Part shown: piece after piece, positions 1-13,200 of the stretch
Position numbering within the stretch: position 1 is the stretch's first letter
How the letters are laid out: each line of letters begins with the position of its first letter
Assembly (NCBI GenBank): GCA_963693085.1
Contig: OY856410.1
Span: forward strand, 1,390,795,363 to 1,390,859,362
Origin: Alisma plantago-aquatica
Lineage: Eukaryota; Streptophyta; Magnoliopsida; Alismatales; Alismataceae
DNA: 64,000 nucleotides
Direction: 5' to 3'
Position numbers and translations under genes: made by a program
Notes under the pieces: model-generated
The model's input: the letters and a program-made list of their open reading frames with translations, nothing else
Told to the model about the DNA's origin: nothing
Database searches by the model: none

Positions 1-166
1 TATGCTGCAATCTTCCAAATTTATAGGGAGGGCTATCAATTTGAACAAAAATAGTGGGAGCGATAATTAATTAAAGTCCTAATTATATCGTCCACCTTTC
101 AAATCAATCAAATAAGTCAAAATTGAGTTTTGGACTAAATTGCATATATTTCGTTTTGTAGTAAAA

Positions 167-960
167 ATGATAACAAACAACAATTACTTTTCATTGCGAT
201 CGGTCCTTGAAAAGGACAAGATGAATGGGACTAACTTCCATGAATGGTTTAGGACATTGAGAATTGTTCTCACTCAAGAGAGAAAGCTCTATGTCCTGGA
301 TACTGCAGCTCCATAGGAACCTGCTCCTACCGCACCAAACGCAGAAAGGGATGCTTATAAGAAGCATTTTGATGATGCCATTTATGCAAAGTGCTTGATG
401 TTGTGCTCCATGAACCACGAGTTGTAGAGACAACATGAGACATAGGATGTCTCCAAGACAATGTCCTAGTATGTCATGACAGAAGGAGATCTAGTAAGGT
501 ATTCACACACTCAATGTGATTGGGTATGTGGACAAACCTGACTAAGAAGGATTTCCTCTGATCCAAGAGTTGGCTATTGGTATGATACTACAAATGTTGT
601 GAGAATCATATAGTTCATTATGAACTATGACATGAACAACTTTGACAAGCATTGACAATGTTGTTGGACATGTTGAGGACAGTAGAGGCAAAGATGAAGA
701 AAGACAAAACCCTAATCTTTGATCGATGAGGGGTACGTCTTAAAGGCAAGGACAAGGGCAAAGCAAAGAAGTGTTCTGATGCTAGCCAGCAATTCAAGCC
801 ATCTTCAGCCTCAAGGCACAAATGAAGAAGGACAAGCCTATGTCTATGATGTTGATCAACAGAAAGAAAGGCAAGTCCAAGGGCAAGGGAAACAGCAAAG
901 CTAAGAAGGGTTCTGATGCTAGCCAATAGCCCAAGTCATCTTCAGCCTCAAGGCACATGG
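167..960 (+). pseudogene. Copia-type Gag remnant
   Basis: Translation from the ATG at 167 gives a recognisable copia Gag N-terminus, with the residues MNGTNFHEWFRTLRIVL around codons 19-35. The frame stops at TAG 314-316. Downstream frames still read as Gag: a segment at about 655-715 with MLRTVEAKMKKDK, and then a Lys/Gly-rich stretch. That Lys-rich stretch and its Ser-rich follow-on occur twice (about 738-821 and 867-957), an internal duplication of roughly 130-bp period. The CCHC zinc knuckle expected after this was not found. The family assignment rests on sequence resemblance; several stops make it a pseudogene. Confidence 0.6.
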
Positions 961-3900
961 GTGGGTGAATGAGGGAATTGCCCTCTATATCTGGAAGAAT
1001 AAAAGAAGAAGAAGGAGGAGATGGAGATCTCCACCTAAGGTATCATGAAATGAACCTCTTCTGAGGTATATGATACCAAGATGAAGATATGACATATATG
1101 ATATGTAAGATCTACGAAGAAGTGATGGCCTTTACGAAAGGACCAAGAAAGGAGTACCTTTTAGTTTATTTCAGCCTAAAGGGCATGCAATAGAGTTGAG
1201 AATTGCTATTTCAATTTGCCAATAGAAACACTTTATTGCTGCATCTTGTTCAGACAAGGATGGCTATCAATATAGTTGATATTTCAAATTCAAAGATATG
1301 ATCTTTGTGGCAATGCCTTGTTTATCTTGTGTTACTTGGTATGCATAAGATAAAATGATACCTAAAAGTTATTGATAACTCAAACTATCAAATTAGCATA
1401 AATCATGAGAAATTCATTTCTAGTTTCCATATGATGGATAAATCTAGACTCTTTTAGTTAGAGAACTAGTAAGAGACATGAACCTCTTAGACATCAATCT
1501 TCACTAATGGTAGTGGGAGAATGATTATCCTATTAGGTATAATACATGTGATGTATTTACACACCTATTGGTGCAAATGCTAATACTTCAACGGTGTTTA
1601 GAGAAATACCAATATGGATATCTTGAAGTGTTCAAGAATATCATAGATGAAGTACGAATTTGGTAAAGTGTTAATTCTTTATGAGATCAATGAATGAAAT
1701 ACTTGGACCAAATGTTTGAGAACCTTGTGAGTGATTATGATAGTGTATCATAGTAAACTCATGATTAAGGCATGGTGATGTCTAATTCAAAATGAGTCAT
1801 ACTCTAAGGAGTTAGAAGATGATTATCAAATAACTAAGTTCTTCTTAAATAAAGAATACCCCAAACTAATAAAGGACATTAAGAATCATAAGGAGTTATG
1901 AGTTCTTATATCCTTGACAGATACACCAAGATTATTTATGTGATGAGTTGGTCATGTGATGAGTCAACTATCTAGATGAATATGAGGAACTGGATTTTGA
2001 GTTATGGTTTATGACCATTACATCCTATATGACTTCCATGTGAACCATAAGGTATGACCTTGATGGTAGCACCCATTGGGATGAAATCCATAAGTGTGAA
2101 TGAGTCTTAAGCGTTAAGACACATGGATAAAATTTTGAGAAGGATGATCCTTGTTGATTGCAACTTAAGGGCTAAGAAATTTGGCATACATATAGTAAAA
2201 ACCCATTCCTATGAGGAATAAGAACAAGGATGTGTATGTGATACAACCTATAAGGTTTATGAATCCGTTAATGCAAATGAAATCTATAGGTTACAATGGA
2301 CTAATCAATGTGATTGATTAAGTACAAGAAGCTCAGAACTGTGATCTTTACTTTGATAATATAGTCAAAGAGTTTGACTGATATGTCAAAGATAAATAAG
2401 GGATCTGTGATTTAGTGGGAGCATATTCACATTCCACATGTTGATGTGAAATGGAAATGTTCTAGAATAGAAATCCAAAGTGGAAATTATCTTTAAGGAA
2501 GATAGAGACGTTTCCTATGTAATAGGAATAGAGATCTATAGAGATAGTTCTTGAAAACATCTTGACCTGAAAAGAGAAAGCATACATTGGTAATCTATAC
2601 GGAAGGGTTCAGTGTGCACATATTCAGTGGGAGAAAACTTATCCATGTTACATGGAGTTAGTATCCCAAGGACAAGTGTCCAATTCTTATGAAGAATGGG
2701 AACTCTAAGAATAGATATGGATCTATCATGTATGCAATCATCCCATTATCTTGCATGTATGGTCATAGCAAGAATAAAATGCATTCATCATCTTGTATGT
2801 AGGACATGACAATATGATGTGCTCATCCTGATAACTCATATGTGGGACATGACGAGTGGATGTCTGTCTAGTTCCAGTAAGGGATACTGGAATACCATAA
2901 TAAGTTGATAAGTACTTGAGAAGTAATAGTTCTATGGAAATAAGGAAGGGTTCACTGTAAAGAGTTACATTGATGCGAACTTCTGAAAAGGACAAAACAT
3001 TAATCATAAAATATATGGGATATATAAAAGTGAATGTTTGTTGATAAATGGAAATTTTTCAATAAAGCAGTTTAAAAGGAAAAGTCGAGTATCAGTGTGT
3101 TAGAGAACACTAGTGGATACTATATGGATCTGGAAGTTCATGAGATGAACTTATAGATATTCTGATCTTTGATGACAAGTAAGGAGTACTTGGTCATGCA
3201 ATGTGGCTAAAGGTTAGCAAAGGAATACTAGATCGCATATTACGGAAACTCCATCTCATACGTGTGACGTACGTCGAAGAGATGAGAGACATCCAGTTAA
3301 TACCAACTTTGGAAAGGTGTTGCCATAACTCACTATGTTAGCACTAGAGCACAGTAACATGTGGGACATGTTTGAAGATCACTATGAATATGATTCAAGG
3401 GTGATTAGCTCACAGTGCAAGTGGGAGTCTGTTCGTATGTATGACCTGAGAGCCAATCATGGGATGATTGGTGGGATACATTAAGATTGATTTGATAAAC
3501 ATCAAAGGCAAGCTTCCAATTATTTCTGGTTCAATCATATGAGATAATGATAGAATAGATTGAATGTCTAGAGAATGACAATACTCAATGACATATGCTT
3601 TCAGGTTCAGGACCTGAATGATGATATCATATGGATGCTAAAGAGTTTGTACATTCTTATTATGTCCCTAGTCAGGTGTCATTGTGGAAGGTAGATAGAC
3701 AACAATGACACACAAGACTATATTGTGGTGTTGATTGATGACATAATCTCGTTAGTCATGATATGGAGATATCAAACCAAACACATAGGTACTTATTAGA
3801 GAACAAGTGTACCAGACAAACCCACCGTGAGTTTGACATATGGAACCATGACATGGTAGTCACAGTCTATTCTCACAGTGATGGTGGTGAGTGTGATGCT

Positions 3901-4604
3901 TTGACCTGAAATCACTACACTCAACACATGTTGTTGGGCACACTTTGACATCATCAAACACAGTCCTGAAACATGGGTTGTTATAAAGGTGATGATTGGG
4001 TGGCTTTGACACATGGGGCTTCTGAGGGGTGAGTGATAGATATGGGATTTATCCCTCCTGGGGGAGTTTGATATCCATGGCCACTTGATGAGTAGGATTG
4101 AGATAGGCATGTGCACGCATGTGTGAATCAGTATGTGATTTTGTTTTCATACATATCTCCTCCAGTCTACTCTAAGATCAAGAAAGTGAATGAACGTTGA
4201 CAGGATGACTGTTCCATTCCTTGAGTTCATTTGGGATATCAGAGACAACGGAATTATACATTCACTGTAACACCATTCACGGATTGTAGGATTCAAAGTT
4301 GTTCTCCAACTTTCCTTTTCACTTGGGTAGCATTGATGTGCGAATAGGCACCGCTCTTTGCTTGTGAAGTCATAAGTGTTATGGACTTTCACTGCCAACG
4401 TGAAATGGGCCTACAGGGTCACACACATAGGATTTAACCTGGAAGAGGAGTTTATCCACAAACAATGTTTAGATTGATTGCTAAAGGAGTTTAGTTGTTC
4501 AATTGAAAACTCAATCAGTTGATAGCTCAATATCATAGTGTTCAAGGTGTTGGACCAATTGATTAGAGTATCAGATTTATTGAAACTGCAATTGATTGAT
4601 TTTG

Positions 4605-5010
4605 CGCAGTCTGCACTCCCAACCGATTGGCTCATATGATGAACCGATCGACTCAGCTTGGTGAACCGATCGGCTCAGATTGGTGAGTCGATCAACTCAG
4701 GATAGGTTGAGACGACCGGTTGAAGGATTGAACCGATCGGCTCAACTGGTCCAAACAAGCGAGTTGGGAAAGTCAGGTTTGTGAGAAATTTCTCTTCGTT
4801 TCACCTATCCAATTTGATTGGAACAAGGATTGGTATTTGGATCAATTCGAAACAAAAGAGGAAAAGTCAATCAGGAACTGACCAGGGTAGTGAACCGACC
4901 GGTTCAGAAGTGAACTGATCAGATCAGGTGTCCCAACCGACCGGTTCAGGTGTGAATCGATCAGCTCAGGTCCCCAACCGACCTGTTCATGCATGAAATG
5001 ATCGGTTCAG
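4605..5010 (+). repeat. Array of degenerate CCGATCGG-type palindromes in LTR
   Basis: About twelve degenerate copies of a unit close to AACCGATCGGCTCAG occur, for example near 4640, 4661, 4731, 4893, 4936 and 4978. Many cores are perfect or near palindromes (CCGATCGG, CCGACCGG, CTGATCAG). They sit just upstream of the TATA-like run, the position of enhancer repeats in LTRs. A regulatory role is inference. Confidence 0.6.
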
Positions 5011-5108
5011 CTAGAGCAGTTGGTTGTTTTGTGGAAATTCCAGACCCTTCTACTCCTGCTTTAATCCCGCATTGCCCGAGGTAGAGAACCCTGCCCCATG
5101 ACCATCCT

Positions 5109-5118
5109 ATATATATAT
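5109..5118 (+). promoter_or_regulatory. TATA-like box of copia LTR
   Basis: An alternating TATATATATA run lies about 90 bp after the palindrome array and before a G+C-richer stretch. This is the place expected for the core promoter of the LTR on the plus strand. Confidence 0.4.
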
Positions 5119-5650
5119 GGGTATTGGGGGCTTCTCAAGTACAACTCACAGAACACCAGTTGCTCTGCAAAGTTGTCATTCTCTCTGGTTGTGGTAACCA
5201 GGAGAGCCCGAGCAAGCACTACTCGACAAGGGAGGCACAGCAAGGGAAAGACAACTATAGAAAGGCGACTGGTGGAAGGAGAGTGTGTCAGTGACTAGTA
5301 CGCCGACAGGAGGGTACAACTCCTTTCGGTGCCTTGTGCGACAAGGCAATCAGAGTTCCAGGTGGTCCGTGTGGACTACTACAGAGGTGGGAGATTATTG
5401 CCGCTTGGAGGACAGCTGTCAATCCCGACAGTCCCGGTGAGACCAGGAGCTGCACAAACACTGTCCAAGACCAGAGGTGAATACCACGCAAGCCGTGAGG
5501 TAACGTCATCGAGCAAGCCTCGGGACAAGGTATGTCTCTACAAACCATCCTTCCTATTGTATAGACGTTGACGTGATTTCTTCGTTCTGGGTTTGGGGAA
5601 ATTTTTTTTGTTTCCTCTACCTTCTCTACCTCCCATAAAACCTAACAACA

Positions 5651-7072
5651 CCCCCCTTGAAATTATATTGATTCGTATTTAGAGGGAAAATTTGTTATAT
5701 GGAGGAAAGGACGTGAGAACATGGATTTTCCCTCCCTTTTATTAAAGTTGTAATTATAAATATTATTAGTATAATGAAGTTTGGATAAATAATGTTGGAT
5801 ATATTTTCTTACTTTTAACTTCCTTTAGACAAGGATTAAAGTATTTATAGCTCAATTTAGGTAAATATGCACCCATTTCTATTCTATTAGCTACATCTCC
5901 TTCAGGAGACAACCAAGTTTTTAACATGGTGGGAGGTTATACATGCTTTTGAGACCATTATTTCGAATTAATAAAAGGTTAATTGAATGATGAGGATAAG
6001 GCTTGTCATTTTCTTTATTTTGTACCCATCTTTTTATTTTAAGAAGAGTAAAATATTAGGAAGGATATCATAAAATTTCAAAGAAATCAAACCTTTTGTT
6101 AAACTTTTGTATGCTTTGTTTAATTGGAAAAAATCAAAATGGGTAAGAATTATATACTTTGATAAATATATTTGTATCAAAATTATAGGTGATCTAGATG
6201 CCACACTTCACTTGTAACATCACCCCCAAATCAAAGGTCCACGAGTCATCTTCTATATCTAGTAGGAAATTAAAGAACATCTAACGACTTATGTCTCGTG
6301 ATTTCTCTCCAATAACCCTATCACTCCCAAAAAACCACATAAAATTCTTCAATTTAACAATTTGAGCCCAAACCCACAAGTTTGAATGTCTAGTGGTGTA
6401 TGGAGAGACATACGAATCTGCCTCCTTTCTCACAATCTTTTTTGGCAACCTGAATTTTCCCAAACCCTATGAAAACCCCGTTATATAAAACCATTCCATT
6501 CACACCCCCTTGATTCGTTGAATCCCCCCCCACACATTTGTGCATAGAACGTGGCTTCAAACCATCACCTTCATCCTCAACTCAGTCCTTGCTATCTGAT
6601 GGCACTTCAATAAAACCTAGTTTGGGATTTGCTTGCTCGAGTTGTCATAGTAAGAGAAAAGGTTTTCGTTGGTTCCTAGCATAATGTTGAGTCTAGTATG
6701 CTCTTGTGCAAGCCATTTCAAGCTCACTTCCTCTTCATGCCTCTTCCCTCTATCTTCCATGTTGTTGCGATGCTTGTTTTGGCGTGTAGTTGGGATGGTG
6801 GAAGAGATATCTCTGAGTCGTTAGATCATGAGATCAAATAAGTAGTTCCCTCATCTAAAGACCAAACAAAGGAGTGATCTTCATCATACAATTAGTGGGG
6901 AGGATGATTACGAGCTGCCGAGACCCCTCATATGTCAACCTTTGACCACTAATCCAATAGCCACTAGAATTTCCAGTTAGGTATTTCTCGACTTCTCCTG
7001 ATTTAAAATCTACTCATTACATGAATCTTTGACAAAATCATAGTAAGGTCTAAATCCCAAAAATCATAAACG
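5651..7072. other. No gene recognised (AT-rich spacer)
   Basis: Between the copia LTR and the Cassandra element I see AT-rich sequence without a supportable coding region. A run of eight C at 6523-6530 and a short TATAAAA at about 6484 were noted, but nothing ties them to a gene. Confidence 0.5.
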
Positions 7073-7077
7073 AGAAA

Positions 7078-7378
7078 TGTAATGCATGTGCCCACTGCCC
7101 AAGGCTCTAGTAGAGTTTCAGGAATGATGACTGTCCCCACAGACCACTACTAGCCTTAACTGCATGCTTTGTCCTCACTCACGTGCATGCCAGGATCAAC
7201 TTTCTGACAGGTCACCCATCCCAGTACTACTCCAAGCTGAGTACGCTTAACTATGGAGTTCTTTAGTAATGGGCTCCCGGAAAAGGAGGTGCACCTTGGT
7301 GATATGGGTAGTCCAATCATTCCTTTTAAGAGTGTTTTATCCAAGGCCTCAAATCCTGGGATGTTACAATCTCCCCCA
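7078..7378 (-). repeat. Cassandra 3' LTR with 5S rRNA-derived domain
   Basis: Read on the minus strand it begins TGTAACATCCCAGG. The segment at about 7190-7306 is recognisably plant 5S rRNA-derived. It keeps the box A region (AACTCCATAGTTAAGC) and the box C region (GTAGTACTGGGATGGGTGAC) of the pol III internal promoter. This is the hallmark of Cassandra LTRs. The 5S part is diverged and shorter at its 5' side than a real 5S gene, so it is not called as rRNA. Confidence 0.85.
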
Positions 7379-7983
7379 CTTAGACTCTTGACGTCCTCGT
7401 CAAGGCTCAGCTATAAGGCCTCATAATCTATTCCCCATTTCAGTGCAGACCCACAATGGCCCATGGACACCCAGCTCCCGATCACGGAATACCAGTGCAA
7501 GGGTGGCTATTATTAGAGAGTTACGACCCCACCTCCCGATAACCCCCAATTAAGGGAGATCGAGAGGTCGAAGCCGCACCCATAACTTCCGGATCAAAGG
7601 TTCATCACTTAACCAAGAACAATTATTAAATTTTAACATACTAAACTGAAAAGTTGTAAGAAAATAAACTTTTGCATACCTTTTTGAAAACTTGGATCTC
7701 GAAACTTCTATCCATGAAGATACTAATCTAACTAATCCTCCTGTGTACATTATTTCTCATTTAGTTCCACGTATGCCACTTTACTGTTTGTTCTTTTCAT
7801 TTGTACCTAAAACGCTGACAAACAAAACGTCGGTCAGCAAGAAGTTGGTATGTGGGGGAAACAATAATCATGCAAGTATGTTAACAACGTAATCATTCAA
7901 TTAATCATTTAACAACCAGTATTACATTTTAAGCCATACTACTCAATCCATACCTATCCACAACTCTGTGTTGTCCCGTAAGG

Positions 7984-8147
7984 ACTTTTATAATACCTCT
8001 GTAAAGGTAGAGTCGCATGGCACCACCCAAAGGTAGCCCAATATCTAACTCATTGTGACTTGGTGGACCTACCCTCTAGGTAGCCATATACTAAGTCATT
8101 CCATGACCTGATGGACCTACCCTCTAGGTAGCCATGTACTAGATCAT
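7984..8147 (-). repeat. Hairpin cluster in gypsy LTR
   Basis: Successive short inverted repeats occur here: TACCT-ctgtaa-AGGTA (7994-8009), and twice CTACC-ctcta-GGTAG (first copy at about 8069-8083). Each of these two inner hairpins is enclosed by an outer pair of arms that differs between the copies. The first is TGACTT/AAGTCA (8056-8061, 8093-8098). The second is an ATGACCT/AGATCAT pair (8103-8109, 8141-8147) with one mismatch. Just upstream GTCC-cgtaa-GGAC also folds. The pattern is read directly; function is unknown. Confidence 0.65.
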
Positions 8148-9380
8148 CAATTAAGACACAGAGGGGACCAGGATCTGAGCTAGTAGGCACATATCTTAGG
8201 TGATAGTCATATCCACATTATAGTTTGCATGAATTAAATTCATCCAACAATTAACTCATGTCATCGATGAAAACTTCGGAAAACCTCGGAAAACTAACTC
8301 GAGATATTGATAAGAGTAACCACATACCTTTGGTTGCAAATTTCAAGACAGAATCAAATATGCAGAGAAACCCAATCAAGTAAGCAATGAGGAAGAGAAA
8401 TCCTGAAATAAAAGTACAATTTTCCTTTTATTAATATTTATCCAATTTCATCACATTACTTAGGATTTCAATTCCTATTTTAGGGTTCCTTTGGAAATTA
8501 GGGTTTTTACTTCTTCTTTCCTTATTATCATCCTTAATTTATCAAAACTATATAAAACCCCTAATTTATCATTGTATCTCTTTTATTAAGCATCTGATTA
8601 TCTTATTCCACAAAAATATGATTTTTATCTCCTTTTATCCCAAATTAGGGTTTCCATGTAAATTAACCTTCTTTTAGGTATTACAACTCTAAATTAAGCA
8701 CTTTTGCACTCAAATAGATAGTCAAATCACTTTTATCATTAACAGGGTTAAACTTATCAATTTAACCTATTGATTCACCAAATTACATTCTTAACATTCA
8801 ATTAGGGTTTCTCATCAATTTTAATACACTTTATTAGCAAATTAGGGTACTTTTGCAAAACAGAGCAGAACTAGGTTCTCAAATCATTTTTATCGAATTC
8901 CTCGTATTTTTCTACACAACTTTCATATACAAAGTTTTGTCATATGAGGTTCCTAGCTATTACTACGAATTTTGCAAAGAAAACCCTTTTTCTTGAATAT
9001 TCAGTAGAGAGGTGAAATTACCAATAATTGTCGTCCGTTGGATCGGTGCGCCGCTAGATCCCTCTCTGATCTGACGCTCCTCGTCAGTCGCCTCAACTGC
9101 GTGCGCGCCCTTGTTTCTCGGTTCGTTGGATCACCCTGAGTCCACGATGGATTCTCAATCTAACAACCCGCGACTTGAAGCCACTCCACTCAGCCGGCCC
9201 CCTCCTTGCACCGTCGGATCTGGATCAAACGACGTCTGAGCGTCGTCCACCTTAGACTTCTGCTGCTAGCGCCACAGTGGCGCCCTCGCCGGAGAGGAGT
9301 CAATCAAGCAGGTTAGCGTGTAGCGGGGAACGATAAGGAGCCGGTCGAGATCGCTCTGGAACAAGGGACCGAGGGGTCCC

Positions 9381-9390
9381 CTATATATAG
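9381..9390 (-). promoter_or_regulatory. TATA-like box in gypsy LTR 1
   Basis: CTATATATAG lies in a locally G+C-rich part of the LTR. A TATA element in such a context is typical of LTR core promoters. The word is palindromic, so orientation is inferred from the element. Confidence 0.4.
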
Positions 9391-10230
9391 GCCATGGGAG
9401 GTCCCTGTTAGGGTTCCCAATCCTAGCCGCAACCCCAGTCCTAGCCCAATTGGGCGTTTCATGAGATTAGGTCAAAACCTGGTAAAACCAGGGTCTAGAT
9501 CCTTCGCCAGGATATCCTGAATCTAATGGGACAAGAATCGTAAGTGCAGATGCACTTGATTGCGAGAAAAACGGTGGGAATGATCCCCCCTGTAACGTAG
9601 AGTCTGCGTCCAACTAGGATTCTAAACGATGAGCAGTGCCCATTAGATCTATATCCAAGGGCTCTCATCACGCGTGTTTGATGAAAAGGAAACAAATTCC
9701 CAATTAATTTTGAATTATATTCCTAATTCAAAGGCAACTTGGAAAATTCAGAACTCCCAAAGGTAACTCCTTTTTACTTCAAATTTTGAGCGGAACTCAA
9801 TTATATTTTTATCTTCCATCCTACAAAATTTGAAGTTATTATATTAAAAGTACGATCCTTTTCTTTGTTTGCAAGTTATCCTTCAATTACTCATATTTTC
9901 CATGTCCTTTCTATTTCTTTTATTATTATTTTCCAATTCTGAGTTCCTTGAACCCTAAGGAATCTATTAACTCGAAATCCTATTTTTGGGAAATCATTCC
10001 TTAGCCTTTTGTTCTTATTCCATTCATTTCTTTATATATATTCTTTTAATCTTTTTCTTTTTCTCCTTCAATTGGGCTCAATGGCCAAAAAGGCCCAATT
10101 AGAAAACATACAATCTATCAAACACAAACTTCATTCAAATCAACTCATCACATCAACCATGGATTTCATTTCTCTTTAAAAATGAGATTCACAATCTCAT
10201 TACATATTTTGGAAAATTGGGGTTATAACA

Positions 10231-13200
10231 TCCTTCCCCTCTTATAGGAATTTTGTCCTCAAAATTCTATCAAGCAAACAAACAATTCAGGATAAGACTC
10301 TTCCATGTCCATCATTGGCCCCTATGTGGCTTTACCGTACTCATGGCGCTTCCAAAGAACCTTTATCATCCCATATTCCTTTCTCTAAGTTCTTTCATCC
10401 TGGCGTCTATAAACTGCACAGGTGATTCAGGCCATTTCAGCCTCCCTTGGGGCTCACTAGGGTCATTGTTTAGCTCATGGTCTGGGTACCTCACATAGTG
10501 TTCTAAATTGGACCCTTGGAACTCATCACACCTTTCTTTATCCTGAGGGGTAAGGTTATCCATAACCTTCTCCACCAATCCATCTCAAATGGACCCATGT
10601 ATCGGGGACTCAGCTGTCTTAGCTATAACTTAGAGGGGTCAAATTTTCATGTCACATATTTTCCCACAGTGAACTGCATGTCAGCCTACTTTGCATCTGC
10701 TCACAACTCTCATCATCTCTAGGCTCTTTTAAGCCATTGCACGATCAAAGCGACTTCATCTACACACACTGTGGTCCTTTTCTAACCATCACGTGGTCCT
10801 TCACCAACATCAACTACTGAAGTGGTGACCGACAGAACCTCTCTTATAGAGCTTCTTTGAATCCCGATATTGGCTATGGTGGTTAACTTCACATCTTGCA
10901 TAGGACAAGAACTGTCTCTAGCTATCACCCCGAATGAGCACACATGCTCTCATCATACCCTTTAGTCTGGATCATACTAACCATTAGTTAGGGGTGATAA
11001 ACTGTACTAACATCGAGTTCTTCATGTACCTACTTCCACCTCATGGAAGGGAACCTTTAGGTCATACTTAAGAACTTTTGAACTCGCTTCATGGTGTAGT
11101 TGAACCATCTCTCTCATGGGTAGTTCAACCAGATCTGTCCCTTGATAGAACTCTTTCTTTCTCATATCATCTAGGTAAGGCAATCTACCATAACCCATAT
11201 TGCATCTCGACCTTCTGTGGTCCAAGGGAGACCTATCACAACATCCATAGTGATGAACTCCCATTCCCTCTCGGAAACTCTTTATCCTCTATATCAATGC
11301 ATTGGGTTACCGGTGCTCATCCTTCACCCGCTGTCATGCATGGCCACATACCACCTACAAACTCATCTTAAGCATCCAAAGCGCTACTGTCACTTATTAT
11401 CTTCGTGGTATGGTGTATGGTGATCTTAAATCATGATCTCCTGTATGTCAATATTCTTCAAGATCATTACCCCAAAACCATTCTATCGGGGTTTCATCAG
11501 CTTTTTTTCCAAAGGAGTGCACTTGAGGTTCTACCACCATCCTTTCATCGTATCAAGGACTAGACTGGCTACCCAAACAACCCTTAACTTTTCAACGTAT
11601 CTTGTTACATCTGAGTGTTATCCAAACACCTTTCCTTTCCAAACTTAGGGTTAGCCAAACAACCTCTTCTAGCTTCTAGTCAAACAAGTCAGATGTATCT
11701 CAACCAGAGCATCCATTACCACATTACATCCTTATGTATTAGGTAGCATTGAAGACATACACTTCCATGTATTTCACTTATCATCTCACCTCAAACTCTA
11801 TGTCTATCTTCATTAAGAACACTCTTTGATTTCATCATCATGGTGATCAAACTCAACCTGGCATAACTTGTAAGTTCCACTTAGCTCATGATAAAAACAT
11901 CCCCATAAGGTGACTACCTCATTCCTCTTAGTGTTTGCAAACCATCCATGTATCATTTACTTTACCAGGGTAGGTTACCTTCTCTATCCCCGTTTCTCAT
12001 GGCAACGTTCCAACCTACATCATCTCTTATCCTTGGTGTATGGCATGCGTAATGTCCTATCTCTCACCCCCATAACAAGAGCAAATAAGCATTTGGATAC
12101 AGTCCAAATACATAGTTCTTCATGTTCCAAGAGTAGAGATGGTACATCCCACCTTGCAAGTACACCTTCAAATCTAGGTTGAAACGTGCAACTTATGTCT
12201 CTATATCACAATCATCTCGATATCAAAGTTACTTCCATGGAAAACTGGTCTCGAACCTATCTGATCCAAACACAATCCTTAGTCTTCACCTCTAGGTCTA
12301 TAGGGTGCCGACACTTTTGGGGTCATCCCTCTTCCCTCATGCATCAGAGAGTGCCCTACTCATCTGCCCTTTGGATCCCATGAGTTCATGAAGGTGATCA
12401 ATCTCCTAACCCATGGCCCTCAGACAATGATAGTTGTTACCTCCCGACCCTATGGTCTTGTGCAACTAGGGAATTAGGCAACTCCTACTTCCATCGGTCT
12501 TACCCCTACCTGACCCTAGGATAGACTTATAATTATATCCTAGTACATGTCCAACATAGAACCTTACCCAAGCATTCATCATCTCTCTTTCTGCATTCAT
12601 GGGTTGACTTTCCTCCTTTCATAGGGATCATGGTAACCTGCCTACCTTGGTCAAGCCCCATACTGGTTACCTCCATGGTAATACATCCACATGCACATAG
12701 AGATGGTGATCTATGGGTCTATAGGTTCATCCTCATGCCATGTATTCTTCACTTAGCTTCTCAAGATCCTATAAAACCTCCTTAGGTTACCTAAAAACCA
12801 ACCCAACGGATATACACCCTACCAAAGGGTCCCTCTCCCAGGATGGGAGGAAACTACGCCTTGATAACAAAGGTCACAAACGTCCTTAGGTTTACATTCA
12901 CATGAGCATGCTTAAACCATCAACTACTAAGGAAGAAGCGTACCTACTAAAACATGCTAGGTCACACTTGTTTTCAGCCTCAACATTAGACCAACTTAGT
13001 TGTGAGGGGGTTCATCAAACATACCCTTGACTTAAGGGGTTTCTTTTACCTTTACAAATGAGGAGTACCATGCTCAAAACTATATCAACTTAATTCTCAC
13101 CATGAGTATTAGGTAAACCACTTCCCCTCTTAGGCCTAGGAACCCTAGGTTCACTTTTAGGTGTCCAGCTGTATGCTCTATCTCTTAACCATGAACCAAA

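Larger units (their letters stand above)
1..5650 (+). mobile_element. Decayed Ty1/copia-type LTR retrotransposon, 5' part outside the window
   Basis: A copia-like Gag remnant (167-960) is followed by about 2.4 kb of frame-broken sequence. A purine tract with the typical copia GTGGGAG (3421-3427) comes next, and then a long terminal repeat that opens TGTT and closes AACA (3430-5650). The 5' LTR would lie left of base 1. No open frame longer than about 100 codons survives on the plus strand, so I could not place protease, integrase or reverse transcriptase with confidence. The order Gag, purine tract, LTR fits a plus-strand element. It is non-functional. Confidence 0.65.
3430..5650 (+). repeat. 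Copia 3' LTR
   Basis: The LTR starts TGTTCG directly after the purine tract and ends ACAACA, giving the TGTT...AACA inverted tips expected of an LTR. At about 2.2 kb it is long for copia. It carries a palindromic motif array (4605-5010), a TATA-like run (5109-5118) and a downstream more G+C-rich segment that would be the transcribed R-U5 part. The partner LTR is outside the window, so the borders come from the tips and the purine tract only. Confidence 0.5.
7509..10230 (-). repeat. Gypsy element A, outer (3') LTR, altered
   Basis: The right edge reads TGTTATAACCCC on the minus strand and abuts the pol end of element A. The left edge joins Cassandra interior sequence. Its first bases (7508-7525) match the bases at 14650-14667 in the middle LTR, so about 23 bp of the tip seem lost. 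At 2.7 kb it is longer than the middle LTR (1.6 kb), and I recognise clear similarity only near both ends. A stretch at 7590-7635 resembles, in inverted orientation, the sequence just inside the primer site of element A (14565-14605), which hints at rearrangement. Confidence 0.5.
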
